Positions 47,004 to 58,348 of a stretch of DNA of 64,000 bases are shown in pieces. Each line of letters opens with the position of its first letter. Positions within the stretch are counted from its first letter, which is position 1. Source of the DNA: Rhinopithecus roxellana (taxonomy: Eukaryota; Chordata; Mammalia; Primates; Cercopithecidae); the NCBI RefSeq assembly GCF_007565055.1, contig NC_044562.1, forward strand, positions 51,160,250 through 51,224,249, written 5' to 3'. A program made the position numbers and the translations under genes. The notes beneath the pieces are model-generated. The model was not told the origin of the DNA. It made no database searches and saw nothing but the letters and a program-made list of their open reading frames with translations.

Positions 47004-47322
47004 TTAATTTAAAAAAATTTTTTTGAGACTGAGTCTTGCTCTGTCGCCCAGGCTGTAGTACAGTGGCTTGATCTCAGCTCACTGCAACCTCCACCTCTGG
47101 ACTTCAAGCGATTCTCCTGTCTCTGTCTCTTGAGTAGCTGGAATTACAGGCAAGTGACACCATACCTGGCTAATTTTTTCTTTTTTCTTTTTTTTTTTTT
47201 GTAGAGACAGGATTTCTCCATGTTGGCCAGGCTGGTCTCGAACTCCCGACCTCAGGTGATCCACCCGCCTTGGCCTCCCAAAGTGCTGGGATTACAGGCA
47301 TGAGACACCACACTTGGCCACT
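47004..47322 (-). repeat. AluS
   Basis: Antisense Alu; perfect 15-base duplication GGTCTGTTGAATTCT at 46989-47003 and 47323-47337. Confidence 0.93.
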
Positions 47323-47578
47323 GGTCTGTTGAATTCTAAGATCCACTTTTATCCCACTACATTACATGCTCTGACATGTTACATAATAAAATCTGTCATG
47401 GGAATATGTAATCCTCATTAATTCGGATGTGACTTATATGGGTAAAAATCATTTATAAATAATCAAAAATCCTCCCCTTTGCATTACAATTTCTAGCCTG
47501 AGTTAGTAATCTCAATTCTGCACTTCACTAAGAACATGCAGACACAGCCTGAAATGAATATACAGAAAAACAAAATTC

Positions 47579-47888
47579 AGCCAAGCACGTTGGCTCACCC
47601 CTGTAATCCCAGCACTTTGGGAGGCCGAGTCAGGCAGATCACTTGAGCTCAGGAGTTGCAGACCAGCCTGGACAACATGGTGAAACCCAGTCTCTACAAA
47701 AAATATAAAAGAAGTAGTTGGGCATGATGGCACGCACCTATAGTACTAGCTATTTAGGGGGCTAAGGTAGGAGGATTGCTGGAGCCCAGGAGGTCGAGAC
47801 TGCAGTGAGCCAAAATCACACCACTGTACTACAGCCTGGGTGACAAAGAGAGAGACCCTGTCTCAAAACAAAACAAAACAAAACCCAC
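47579..47888 (+). repeat. Alu (S/J)
   Basis: Sense Alu with (AAAAC)n tail; ACAAAATTC on both sides (about 47570 and 47888). Confidence 0.9.
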
Positions 47889-47976
47889 AAAATTCCTCTC
47901 ATGATTATGGCACCTGCTTCCTGTGTGATCCTTTAGAAGACTTTTTAAAAATTTCAATTAAAACAAGTTTGAATGT

Positions 47977-48298
47977 GGCCGGGCGCGGTGGCTCAAGCCT
48001 GTAATCCCAGCACTTTGGGAGGCCGAGACGGGCGGATCACGAGGTCAGGAGATCGAGACCATCCTGGCTAACACGGTGAAACCCCGTCTCTACTAAAAAT
48101 ACAAAAAAACTAGCCGGGCGAGGTGGCGGGCGCCTGTAGTCCCAGCTACTCGCGAGGCTGAGGCAGGAGAATGGTGTAAACCCGGGAGGCGGAGCTTGCA
48201 GTGAGCTGAGATCTGGCCACTGCACTCCAGTCCAGGCGACAGAGTGAGACTCCGCCTCAAAAAAAAAAAAAAAGAAAGAAAAAGAAAAAGAAAAAGAA
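47977..48298 (+). mobile_element. AluY, Old World monkey type
   Basis: Sense young Alu with AAAG-rich tail; perfect target-site duplication AAAACAAGTTTGAATGT (47960-47976 and 48299-48315). Confidence 0.95.
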
Positions 48299-48397
48299 AA
48301 AACAAGTTTGAATGTAAATTTTCTTCATGAATATAATTCCTTATGTATAAATTTGTTATTAGAGTATTTTGATTACACAACATTTTTTGGTTATATA

Positions 48398-48438
48398 TGT
48401 GTGGTTTTGTATATGTATATGTGTGTGTGTGTATATAT

Positions 48439-48473
<35 letters not shown>
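48398..48473 (+). repeat. (TG/TA)n and (GA)n low-complexity run
   Basis: TATATGTGTGTGTGTGTATA then about 16 GA units before the next Alu. Confidence 0.93.
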
Positions 48474-48480
<7 letters not shown>

Positions 48481-48749
48481 TCTGGCGCACAGGCTGGAGT
48501 ATAGTGGCGCAGTCTTGGCCCACTGCAACCTCCACCTCCCAGGTTCAAGTGATTCTCCCACCTCAGCCTCCCAAGTAGCTGGGACTACAGGCAAGCGCCA
48601 CCATGCCCGGCTAATTTTTTGTATTTTTAGTAGAGATGGGGTTTCACCATGTTGGTCAGGCTGGTCTCCAACTCCTGGCCTCAGGTGACCCACCCGCCTC
48701 AGCCTCCCAAAGTGCTGGTATTACAGGCGTGAGCCACCAAGTCCAGCCT
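48474..48749 (-). repeat. AluS, missing its 3' end
   Basis: Antisense Alu from GATGGAGTCTGGCGCACAGG to CACCAAGTCCAGCC; the poly-T is replaced by (GA)n. Confidence 0.9.
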
Positions 48750-48789
48750 TAGTTATTTATATTATATTGATAATATAAGAAGTCAATCA

Positions 48790-50510
48790 AGAAGCAGCTT
48801 CTCCACTCCTTCTGGAAACTCCACCTGGTTCAGCCCGCCTGCCTCCACTCCTGCCTCCACCATGTCCATCAGGGTGACCCAGAAGTCCTACAAGGTGTCC
48901 ACCTCTGGTCCCCTGGCCTTCAGCAGCCATTCCTACACGAGTGGGCCTGGTGCCTGCATCAGCTCCTCAAGCTTCTCCTGAGTGGGCAGCAGCAGCTTCA
49001 GGAGTGGCCTGGGCAGAGGCTATGGTGGGGCCAGTGGCATGGGAGGCATCACCACTGTCACTGTCAACCAGAGCCTGCTAAGCCCCCTTAACCTGGAGGT
49101 GGACCCCAGCATCCAGGCAGTGCACACCCAGAAGAAGGAACAGATCAAGACCCTCAACAAGTTTGCCTCCTTCATAGATAAGGTACGGTTCCTGGAGTAG
49201 CAGAGCAAGATGCCGGAGACCAAGTGGAGCCTCCTGCAGCAGCAGAAGACAGCTCAGAGCAACATGGATAACATGTTCCAGAGCTACATCAACAACCTTA
49301 GGCAGCAGCTGGAGACTGTGGGCTAGGAGAAGCTGAAGCTGGAGGCGGAACTTGGCAACATTCAGGGGCTGGTGGAGGACTTCAAGAACAAGTATGAGGA
49401 TGAGATCAATAAGTGTAGAGAGACGGAGAATGAATTTGTCCTCATCAAGAAGGATGTGGATGAAGCTTACATGAACAAGGTAGAGCTGGAGTCTCGCCTG
49501 GAAGGGCTGACTGACGAAATCAACTTCCTCAGGTAACTGTATGAAGAGGATATCCCAGAGCTTCAGTCCCAGATCTCAGACACGTCTGTGGTGCTGTCCA
49601 TGGACAACAGCAGCTCCCTGGACATGGACAGCATCATCGCTGAGGTCAAGGCGCAGTACGAGATCACCAACTGCAGCCGGTACCAGATCAAGTATGAGGA
49701 GCTGCAGATGCTGGATGACCTGAGGCATACGAAGGCTGAGATCTCCGAGATGAACCGGAACATCAGCCAGCTCCAGGCTGAGACTGAGAGTCTGAAAGGC
49801 CAGAGGGCTTCCCTGGAGGCCGCCATTGCAGATGCCGAGCAGTGCGGGGAGTTGGCCATTAAGGATGCCAACGCCAAGCTGTCCCAGCTGTAGGCCGCAC
49901 TGCAGCGGGTCAAGCAGGACATGGTGCAGCAGCTGCGTGAGTACCAGGAGCTGATGAACGTCAAGCTGGCCCTGGACATCGAGATCGCCACCTACAGGAA
50001 GTTGCTGGAGGGCGAGGAGAGCCGGCCGGAGTCTGGGATGCGGAACATGAGCATCCATACAAAGACCACCAGCAGCTATGCAGGTGGTCTGAGCTCGGCC
50101 TATGGGGGTCTCACAAGTCCCGACCTCAGCTATGACCTGGGCTCCAGCTTTGGCTCGGGCACAGGCTCCAGCTCCTTCAGTTGCACCAGCTTCACCAGGG
50201 CCGTGGTTGTGAAGAAGATGGAGACCTGTGATGGGAAGCTGGTGTCCAAGTCCTCTGACGTCCTGTCCAAGTGAACAGCCACGGCAGCCCCTCCCAGCCT
50301 GCCCCTCCTGTGGCTGCACCAGAGCCCGTGAGGGAGTCTGCTGTGAAGGGTAGCACAAGGAATGGGAGACCCACCTGAGCCTCAGTCTTAGCCCTCAGCC
50401 CATCCGCGGAGGGGGGAGTTTACTACCTGAGGACTCCCCTTGCCCATGCCTCCAGCTACAAAACAATTCAAAAGCTTTTTTTTTTTTTTCCAAAATAAAA
50501 CCTCAGCTAG
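48790..50510 (+). pseudogene. KRT8P: Processed pseudogene of keratin 8
   Basis: Intronless retrocopy of KRT8 mRNA (type II intermediate filament keratin). A 5' UTR match starts near 48796 (CAGCTTCTCCACTCCTTCTG) and the ATG is at 48862. The head reads MSIRVTQKSYKVSTSGP; the rod ends with the helix-termination motif LDIEIATYRKLLEGEES; the tail ends KSSDVLSK with a stop at 50272-50274. The copy is dead: TGA at codon 40 (48979-48981), TAG after KVRFLE (49198-49200), a stop after LETVG (49324-49326), one after NFLR near 49534, and one near 49891. Small in-frame losses include one Asn of NNKF, six codons after NCSR and about five codons after YEELQ. A 3' UTR follows with AATAAA near 50495. No clear poly(A) tail or target-site duplication remains. 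KRT8 has many processed copies in primates; which one this is cannot be told. Confidence 0.95.
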
Positions 50511-50556
50511 CTCTGCCAAATATATATAGTCATACAAACAGAGATATAGAAACTTC

Positions 50557-50859
50557 CTTTTTTTTTTTTTTTTTTTTGAGATGGAGTCTCGCTCTGTTGC
50601 TCAGGCTGGAGTGCAATGGTGTGATCTCGGCTCACTGCAGCCTCTGCCTTCTGGGTTCAAGCGATTCTCCTGCCTCAGCCTCCTGAGTAGCTGGGACTAC
50701 AGGCACGCACCACTACGCCTGGCTAATTTTTTGTAGTTTTAGTAGAGACGGGGCTTCACCACGCTGACCAGGCTGGTCTTGAACTCTTGACCTTGTGATC
50801 CACCTGCCTCAGCCTCCCAAAGTGCTGGGATTACAGGCATGAGCCACCATGCCCAGTCG
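50557..50859 (-). repeat. AluS just after the keratin pseudogene
   Basis: Antisense Alu; flanks GAGATATAGAAACTTCC and GAGATACAGAGACTTTC are a slightly diverged target-site duplication. Confidence 0.92.
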
Positions 50860-51002
50860 AGATACAGAGACTTTCTGCATTTCCTTTCAAATACCAATTC
50901 CTTGTATGTTTGTGCTAATATTTAAGAATCTCACATTTCCCAAAACCAGTGAGATATTTTTCAAGCTCAGTGAAATAGAGCATAGGATGCTCTCTATTTC
51001 TA

Positions 51003-51102
51003 CTTTTTAAAAATTCCATACATCACAATGAATAGAATTCTACATTTCTGGATTTAGAAATGTAGAATTCTATTCATTGTGATATATGGTATCTTTAAAA
51101 AG
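51003..51102. repeat. Near-perfect inverted repeat (47-bp arms, 6-bp loop)
   Basis: Left arm 51003-51049 and right arm 51056-51102 are reverse complements with three mismatches; loop GGATTT. The inner 28 bases, including ATGAATAGAATTCTACATTT, pair without mismatch. Not recognised as a known MITE. Confidence 0.95.
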
Positions 51103-51116
51103 CAGTCTCCACATAC

Positions 51117-52655
51117 TGTCACAGGATCCTTAGGGTGTTGCTCTTCCAGCTGTAAACCTCTGTGGCTGGTGATGCCTTTGCCCAAGTTTTTCTCTGGCTT
51201 GCTGGACTCATTCTGCCCACTTGACCTGGCAGACTGTGCTCAGCTTGCACTACCAGACTGGATCCCATGCCTCGGAAGAGACTGGATCCAGGCACACAGC
51301 AGTGAGGCATGCGTCCGTGAGCAAGCAGGGGGTCAGGACACTGCACAGTCAGGCACATCGGTTGCTGCAGCAGGGTAGTCAGCTCCAGATGCCAGCACAG
51401 ATTCTGGCTTCATGCAAGCCTGCGACTGGATCAGATGCATCGCAAGCAGTTCCCACTGTGGGCACCTGAGGATGAAGGGAATGCAGTGGTGCCCAGAAGC
51501 TTGAAGATGCCAAAAACTGCAGAGCCCCAAAGAGGGTGTCACAGCCCTGGCTTGGGGAGTCCCTAGGTCTGAATACCCCAAAGGGCGGCAAATCTTCTCC
51601 CCTTCTTGTCACCCACAACTTGGTGAGCAGGCAGTGGCAGGGGAGCATAGTGTTTCATCCCTGTTTGTGTTATAGCTCTTTCAGTCCCACCATTTGGTGG
51701 GTCCTGAGTTCTTGTCCTGTGTCCAGGAAGAATGAGGTACATGGACAATTGAAGGGTGAGCAAGGCGAAGAGGTGCTTTATTGAGCAACATTAAGCTCTC
51801 AGGAGACCTGAAGTGGGTAACTCCTTTCTGCAGCCAGGTTGTCCCATTGAATCTGCAGCCCTCTGCAGAGATGAGACCCAGAGTGGGTAGCTCCTGTGTG
51901 CAGACAGGTCATCCTGTCTCTGAGAGTCTGGCTGAGTCCTGGGGTTTTTATGAACTTCAGAAGGGAGGAAGTGCATGCTGATTGGTCCATGGGCAGCCAT
52001 GGGTGGGACCAGAAAGGGCATCATAAGTTGTCACTCCAGGGTGCAGACTCTACCTGAAACTGACAGCCCAGCCCTCGTGCTTCAAGGGGTCCCTGACTTG
52101 AAGGTGGAGTTTCACCGGGGACCTGCCCCTTTCCACACAGGAACCTGTCTGTCTCCCGCCATCAACATGCTATCCACAGTGCCCAGGCTGTTAGTGCCCA
52201 GTGGTGCCTGCAGGCCCACGCCAAGCTTCCCTCAGCACCCCCAACTGCCCTCCCATGATTGTCAGTGCCCAAAGTCCCAAGAGAGCTGAGGTGGCAGGGG
52301 GCTGGCATGTCAGCACTGGCCTGAACACGTGCACACCTGGCTGGATTGTGACAGCACCCAGGCTTGCACTAGAGTGGGCACCAGGAGCAGGCAGAGGCCA
52401 GACAGTGGGAGGCCAGACAGTAGGCACTTCTGAGGTTGTAAGAACCCTTTCTGGGTTCAGAGCCACAGCTGTGCAGCTGCAACTGTGCCTGGGAGTGCAG
52501 GGCTCCTGCCCTGCCAACTCAGTAGAGGGCAGGTCTCACACCTGTTCCTGGCTTATGCTGCTCCGCAGAACACACAACCCCAGCCACCACCCCCTATCCC
52601 TCCTGCAGCCAGCATCTTCACAGCTGTTGCTCCAGATGGGCCACTGCTGCCATCA
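51117..52655 (-). mobile_element. Class I ERV solo LTR, antisense
   Basis: GC-rich LTR-like unit of about 1.5 kb read on the minus strand: U3 from about 52655, a CCAAT box (ATTGG on + at 51981-51985), a TATA-like CATAAAAACC (51945-51951), AATAAA (51777-51782), then a U5 with GAGGTACATGGACAATTGAA complement and GGGACTGAAAGAGC. It ends TGTGACA at 51117. No internal viral genes. Family not assigned (HERV9/LTR12- or LTR1-like). Same strand as DUSP19. Confidence 0.7.
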
Positions 52656-53485
52656 ATAATTGTCTAATTATTTTTCTACTTCACTTCAAAAAACAAATCA
52701 TTTTAAAATTAATTTTGAAATTAGGTATATGCTAGACATGCAGGTTATCTTTATTGCAGCCACTTATGCTTCAAAACCATACAATCAACCAACAAACTTT
52801 TTTGGAGTGTCTGCAATGAGCTAAATACTCCATTAAAGACTATCAAGGTACAAAAAAAAAAAAAGGCATTTCATTGAATTTAAAATGCCATTGATTATGA
52901 GACACTACTATTTTATGTACCATGAAAAACATAAATAAATAAATATTATCAATTGAACTGTATTAAAATGTTTAAGACATTATTGATTAAAAGATACACC
53001 CTCATTTTCAGGAAGTTAATAATGTAAGAAATGTGCATTTTAGAATTGATACAATTCAACAATTAAAACTAGATTCTGACATTCAAGTGTTTACAATTCC
53101 ATTTGGAAGAGGAAAAAAATCAACCCAGAAAGAAAAAGTCACAGGTATTAGCAAATAATGGAAGTTAAAAATAATACATGTTTATGGGGAAACATCTGAG
53201 CTTTAAGAAGGGTGTATGTTGGGAATAAAATTTACACAGCATGGTGGATCTAGATTATGTAAGCTTCAAAAACCAGGTGGAGATTTTTGGGCTTATAGTG
53301 TTTTATAAACATTAAGAATAACATGATAAAAAACATTATACAAGTTGAAGAAAATAAGTCAGAGGACCAATCAGGAAACTAAGATAGTAATGAAGATACA
53401 AGGGATTTGACAACTTGAATCATGTTGAAGCCCATAAGAATGATGACCTATAAAGTACTTTTAAAAAATACGATTTTTAAAATTT
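52656..53485. other. Intergenic A/T-rich, no gene seen
   Basis: No recognised feature; short ATAAATAAATAAATA at about 52931. Confidence 0.6.
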
Positions 53486-53609
53486 TTTGCAGAGACAAGG
53501 TCTCACAGTGTTTCCCCTTGCTAATCTCTAACTCCTAGCCTCAAGTGATCCTCCTGCCTCAGCCTTCCAAAATGCTGGGATTACAGGCATGAGTCACCAA
53601 TGCCCAACC
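53486..53609 (-). repeat. Alu monomer fragment
   Basis: GCAGAGACAAGGTCTCACAG to GCATGAGTCACC; single half of an Alu. Confidence 0.75.
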
Positions 53610-53759
53610 AAAAGCCAATTTTTAATAAAATGAATGAGAACTTATTTTTAAAAATTTATTTAGGGATTAAAGAAAGAGGGTCATCAAAAATGACTTGACA
53701 ATTTCTAGCTAGGGAAATTTGGACACTACTGTTAAAAGGACTGTGAGCTGTGTTTTTCC

Positions 53760-54260
53760 AGGGTGCTGAGGAGCCCAACTTATCTATTTAGTGCTTGCCA
53801 CATTGTAAGCATTCAATAAATATTTCATGGACGGATGAATGAGTGATGAAGCCAGGATATCTGAGTTGAGTTGAGGTCATTCACATAAAGGTGATGGCTG
53901 AATGAGAAGATAGGAACTTCTCAAAGGAACCAGTTTACAGAAAGCCCAGGAAGGAACGATGGTTTAGGGAACAAAATTTGGAGTTTTGAAAAGAAACAAA
54001 ACATGAAAAAAATAAATAAATAAAGAGAAGTTATAGAAACCAGTGAAAGCCTGGACCATGTATTCAAAGGTAAATAGAATTTCAAAAAAAAAAGAAAAAG
54101 AAAAGTTGTTCAATGTTGTAAAAAGTTACAGAGAAGTCAGAATACAGAGAATGAAGACAAGTTAAATTGACATGATACAATGAGATCAGCTGATGATTTT
54201 TCGTAGAACGACTTCAATAGGGTGGTAGAAGAGCTGCCAAATTAAAGAGCTTGAAAAGAT
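53760..54260. repeat. L2 remnants
   Basis: GTAAGCATTCAATAAATATT at 53807 is a sense L2 3' end; 53850-54260 resembles antisense L2 reverse-transcriptase region (AAAGTTACAGAGAAGTCAGA). Weakly supported. Confidence 0.35.
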
Positions 54261-55496
54261 ATGATGGTGTATAACTAGAGGCAGCTGGAGGTTGTGTCCG
54301 GAAAGTGCTAGACTGTCCATGACGGAAAATTCACTTCCAGAGTGTCATTTTCAGATAATGTTGACCTCCCTACCTTCTTCTAGGAATCTATCCTCCTCCT
54401 TTAAAATGCTATTAATTATTAATAATGCTTATTTATACAAAGCATATATGACTTAATTTAAAATAGTAAAAAGCTGGGAAGAAATATGATCAAATTGTTT
54501 TAATGAATCAGGAATAATATGGATAATGTGAACTAAATTAATAAAATCCTAGGATATTCAAAATAATAGGGAATGTATCTTGAAGTTTAAAAGAAGTACT
54601 TTTATGTCAACTAAAAAGGATATGGTGTGTAATAAAGTTATTGAATGCACTGTCTTATGTACTGGTAGAGACAACAACAGAATAATATCCAAGAAGCTGA
54701 GAAAATGTTTGGATTAAACATCAACTGATCCAGTTGATTAAGGAAAGCATCCCTATTTCTGGATTTTTAATTGATGAATTAGAAAGCTATAGCACTTTCC
54801 TTCAAAATTTATTGTGGTGTCAGTATTCTTTAGGATAATCAACTGGTCCAATGCAATATGACATGTCTCTATTTTAATCTTCAATCCTTTCTTTTTCAAT
54901 TGAGTCAGGAGTCCCCTGTAACTTTTTTTACTGGAAATATTCCTTAAAAAACTGTATATTTTCCTGAAAGTATTTATGTAGATATTTTATAATGATGAAT
55001 AGTTAAATGCTAGAAGCACTAGAGCTATACATAAAGGTGAAACACTAGCTTTTTTCAAACAATGGTTATTTAAAGACATATTAATTAATCTAGATGAGGC
55101 TACGTAGAGTGAAAAGGTATTTTTTCTGATTTCTGAGGGGTCTCTCATTCTACATTAAAAATCTTTTACTTCCCAAGACAGATTTAAAAGATTAAGATTT
55201 TAAAACTTTATATTTATTTTTAAAGGCTTGGATCTAATTATTAATACATTGATAAATAATATTTCATTTGAAAATATGCCATATTAGATGGACAAATTTA
55301 GGGGGAAAATTTCACTAGTTATTCAGTACTGAAGTTCTAGAAGGCAGTGTGATAAGAGTACTAAAATGAAAGCAAATAAAGGTTATATAATCAGCTTTTT
55401 TGCTGACCTAGGTTTTGTATTTTGTGATTTTATCTCTAAAACTAATGATGTTTAAGTTTGAAAATGGCAGCATATACTGATAAATCATACATGACT
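54261..55496. other. Intergenic, no feature recognised
   Basis: A/T-rich sequence without coding or repeat signature I can name. Confidence 0.6.
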
Positions 55497-55497
55497 T

Positions 55498-55806
55498 TTT
55501 TTTTTTTTTTTTGAGGCAGAGTCTCACTCTGTCACCCAGGCTGGAGTGCAGAGGTGCAATCTTGGCTCACTGAAACTTCTGCCTGCCAGGTTCAAGCGAT
55601 TCTCCCATCTTAGTTTCCCGAGCTCCTGAGTAGCTGGGATTACAGGCGTGTGCCACCACACGTGGCTAATTTTCGTATTTTTATTACTGACAGGGCAGGG
55701 CTTCATCATGTTGGCCAGGATGGTCTCGAACTCCTGGCCTCAAGTGATCTGCCCACCTCAGCCTCCCAAAGCTCTGGGATTACAGGTGTGAGCCAACACA
55801 CCCAGC
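55498..55806 (-). repeat. AluS
   Basis: Antisense Alu; CATACATGACTTTT before and CATACATGGCTATTTT after form its target-site duplication. Confidence 0.92.
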
Positions 55807-55949
55807 CCATACATGGCTATTTTTAATGAAAAGTTCGTAAAAGATGACTAGTTGTTTTATAGTTGTACTTTTTGTGTACTCTTTAGCTATTATAAGGTGT
55901 TTGTTTACTAATCAGATGTATTAAAATTGCTGTCTTAAAAAAGCAGAAA

Positions 55950-56225
55950 ACATTTATTTTATTTTATTTATTTTATTCTTGTGATTCTACAAAACAAGTG
56001 AAAGTACATGGCTTACTTTAAAGATAGGCTTAAATATATTTGCAGTAGTTAGTCTTGAAAAAATTAACTCTGGTGCATGAGAAAAGATTGCTTTTCACAC
56101 AAGAAATAGATGAATGATGGCATGTAGCTTCAAAGCTAAATGTGGCTAAATCATTGGTGTATTTAATCACTTGCATGATGGAGAAAGCATTATTATTATT
56201 ATTATTATTCCAGTTATTATTACTT
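55950..56225. repeat. Short low-complexity runs
   Basis: (TTTTA)n at about 55954-55977 and (ATT)n at 56189-56215. Confidence 0.8.
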
Positions 56226-56379
56226 ACACGCTACTGAATTTAGTACCCCGCATTGCACCCTATACACAATGAAGCCTTTGAAGTTTCCAGGGAAAATAGA
56301 AAAAAACTTCAAATTGTGGAGGAAAAAAGGTTTCCTATTGACGAGTTCAATTATTCAAAAGAGTTGTTATTACGACGTT

Positions 56380-56565
56380 TTGCATTTGATTTAAAACGAT
56401 GGGGAAAGGAGGGTCGTAAACCAAACAGAATTAGCCATATGTTGATAAGTATTGAAGCTGGGTGATGGGTACATGGGAAGCGTCTTAATTTTACTATCCT
56501 TTCATTTTTCGTTTGAAAATTTGAAAACATCCATTATAAAATGTAAAGAAAAAGGTAAAAATATT
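56380..56565 (+). repeat. Old L1 (L1M) 3' end
   Basis: AAGCTGGGTGATGGGTACAT, then TTGAAAACATCCATTATAAA is the usual 3' end of old L1 families; compare 62490-62575. Confidence 0.55.
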
Positions 56566-56835
56566 CAAGCAAATTAACTTTATCAGAATATATGCCTTTG
56601 TGATCTCTGCAAGTTATCACTGAAAGTAGCTAGTCTCTTGGGAATTTACACGTTAAAATATTTATTTTTTTTGCAGACTCACTCAGCATCCAGCGGGTGC
56701 TTTTTCTGTCTGCCAGTGAGCATTCCAGAGGGCTGTGACCATTTTGGCCTCTCTAGGGTGATGTAGCTGCCTGGGGACACAGAGGGGGAAACATTCCTGA
56801 AGAAAAAGAAAAATCCAAGCAAAAAAGGGAAACAA

Positions 56836-57126
56836 GGCCAGGCGCGGTGGCTCACGCCTGTAATCCCAGCACTTTGGAAGGCCGAGGTGGGTGGATCACA
56901 AGGTCAGGAGATCGAGACCATCCTGGCTAACACAGTGAAACCCTGTCTCTACTAAAAATACAAAAACAATCGGGCGTGGTGGCGGGCGCCTATAGTCCCA
57001 GCTACTCGGGAGGCTGAGGCAGAAGAATTGCTTGAACCCAGGAGGCAGAGGTTGCAGTGAGAGGAGATTGCACCACTGCACTCCAGCCTGGGTGACAGAG
57101 TGAGACCTCGTCTCAATAAAAAAACA
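56836..57126 (+). repeat. AluY/S
   Basis: Sense Alu with CAAGGTCAGGAGATCGAGAC; tail leads straight into a large purine tract. Confidence 0.92.
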
Positions 57127-57537
57127 AAAAAGGGGAATGAACAAACGAAAGAGAAGGAAAGAAGGAAAGAAGAAAAGAAGGAAGGAAAGAAAGAAAGAAA
57201 GAAAGGGAAGGGAAGGGAAGGGAAGGGAGAGAAAGGAAGGAAGGAAGGAAGGAAGGAAGGAAGGAAGGAAGGAAGGAAGGAAGGAAAGGAAGGAAAGGAA
57301 AGGAAAGGAAAGGAAAGGAAAGGAAAGGAAAGGAAAGGAAAGGAAAGGAAAGGAAAGGAAAGGAAAGGAAAGGAAGAGAGAGAAAGGAAGGAAGGAAGGA
57401 AGGAAGGAAGGAAGGAAGGAAGGAAGGAAGGGAAGGAGGGAAGGAAGGGAAGGAAGGGAAGGAAGGGAAGGAAGGGAAGGAAGGGAAGGAAGGGAAGGAA
57501 GGGAAGGAAGGAAAGAAAAGAAAGAGAAAGAAAGTAC
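57127..57537 (+). repeat. GGAA/GAAA/AAAGG polypurine array (~410 bp)
   Basis: Near-pure A/G: GAAG and GAAA mix, (GGAA)n at 57235-57285, (GGAAA)n at 57286-57373, (GGAA)n again at 57385-57430, then alternating AAGGGAAGG to 57509. Frames rich in Lys, Glu, Arg and Gly across it are artefacts. Confidence 0.97.
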
Positions 57538-58348
57538 CTAACTAGCTAGAGAGGGAGAGAGAAATTAGGTAACTACCTATGCCCAATATTGAGTGCTTTG
57601 GGAAAAATAACTCAAGAACTTCTTGTAATATATTCTGAGTTTGTTTTTTACCTTTTGATTTTTATATTTCTACTTGAAGAAGCAGTGATGTCTAAGAAAC
57701 ATGTTCTCATTATTTATTTTACTTGTTAAGTATGTTGTTACTCTTTAAACTTGATTCAGACTACTTTATGATGTCTTTAAAAAATGGTTTTTATATCATC
57801 ATACAATATTACATTTTAAAATATCTACAATTTGCAGGCCCTTCCACCACCAAAGGTCAGCACTACATGGAATTTTATTATTATTTTACAAAAAGAGGAA
57901 CAACATAACTTTATTGTGCATGTGTGCATGAGCTCTTCTGCATCTGTGTGTATATATAGCTATTTATGTCTTAGTAGCATAGATGACTCTAACTTGCAAG
58001 CTGTAGAGTCACACAACGTGTGCTCATCTCCATGGTAACCATTTCTAAGATAAATGCACTTCTGAACAATGGTCCCAAAATAGCCTATTACCCATTTTTG
58101 TAGATTTCCACTGTGGCAACAAAAAACAATTTTGGAAAACCTTGATCCATTCTTTAACCAACAAAAATAGAGACAACAAACACATATTCAGATCTGCAGA
58201 GAAAATATAGTTAAGTGTAATGACATTTTCTACAACAAACTCAGGATTCATGGATCTGATTTTTATTTTATGAATTATCGATACTTAATGTTTCTCCTGC
58301 AACTTTTTGACTTCCTACATGTAGCTATTTATCCTTTCTGAGATTTCT
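57538..58348. other. Intergenic, no feature recognised
   Basis: A/T-rich unique sequence; no gene or repeat identified. Confidence 0.6.

Noticed and set aside
49576..50358. 260-residue frame antisense to the keratin sequence
   Set aside because: Shadow frame opposite a GC-rich keratin coding copy; no independent support.
51079..52667. Several 80-150 residue frames on both strands
   Set aside because: They lie in the GC-rich ERV LTR and overlap each other; no splice sites, domain or viral gene recognised.
56253..56465. 70-residue frame MHPIHNEAFEVSREN and on
   Set aside because: Looks protein-like, but its 3' part runs into an old L1 3' end (GEAG after ISI corresponds to the L1 tail region) and no exon signals are convincing.
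57100..57549. Lys-Glu-Arg-Gly-rich frame of about 149 residues
   Set aside because: Translation of the polypurine microsatellite; repeats preserve openness by chance.
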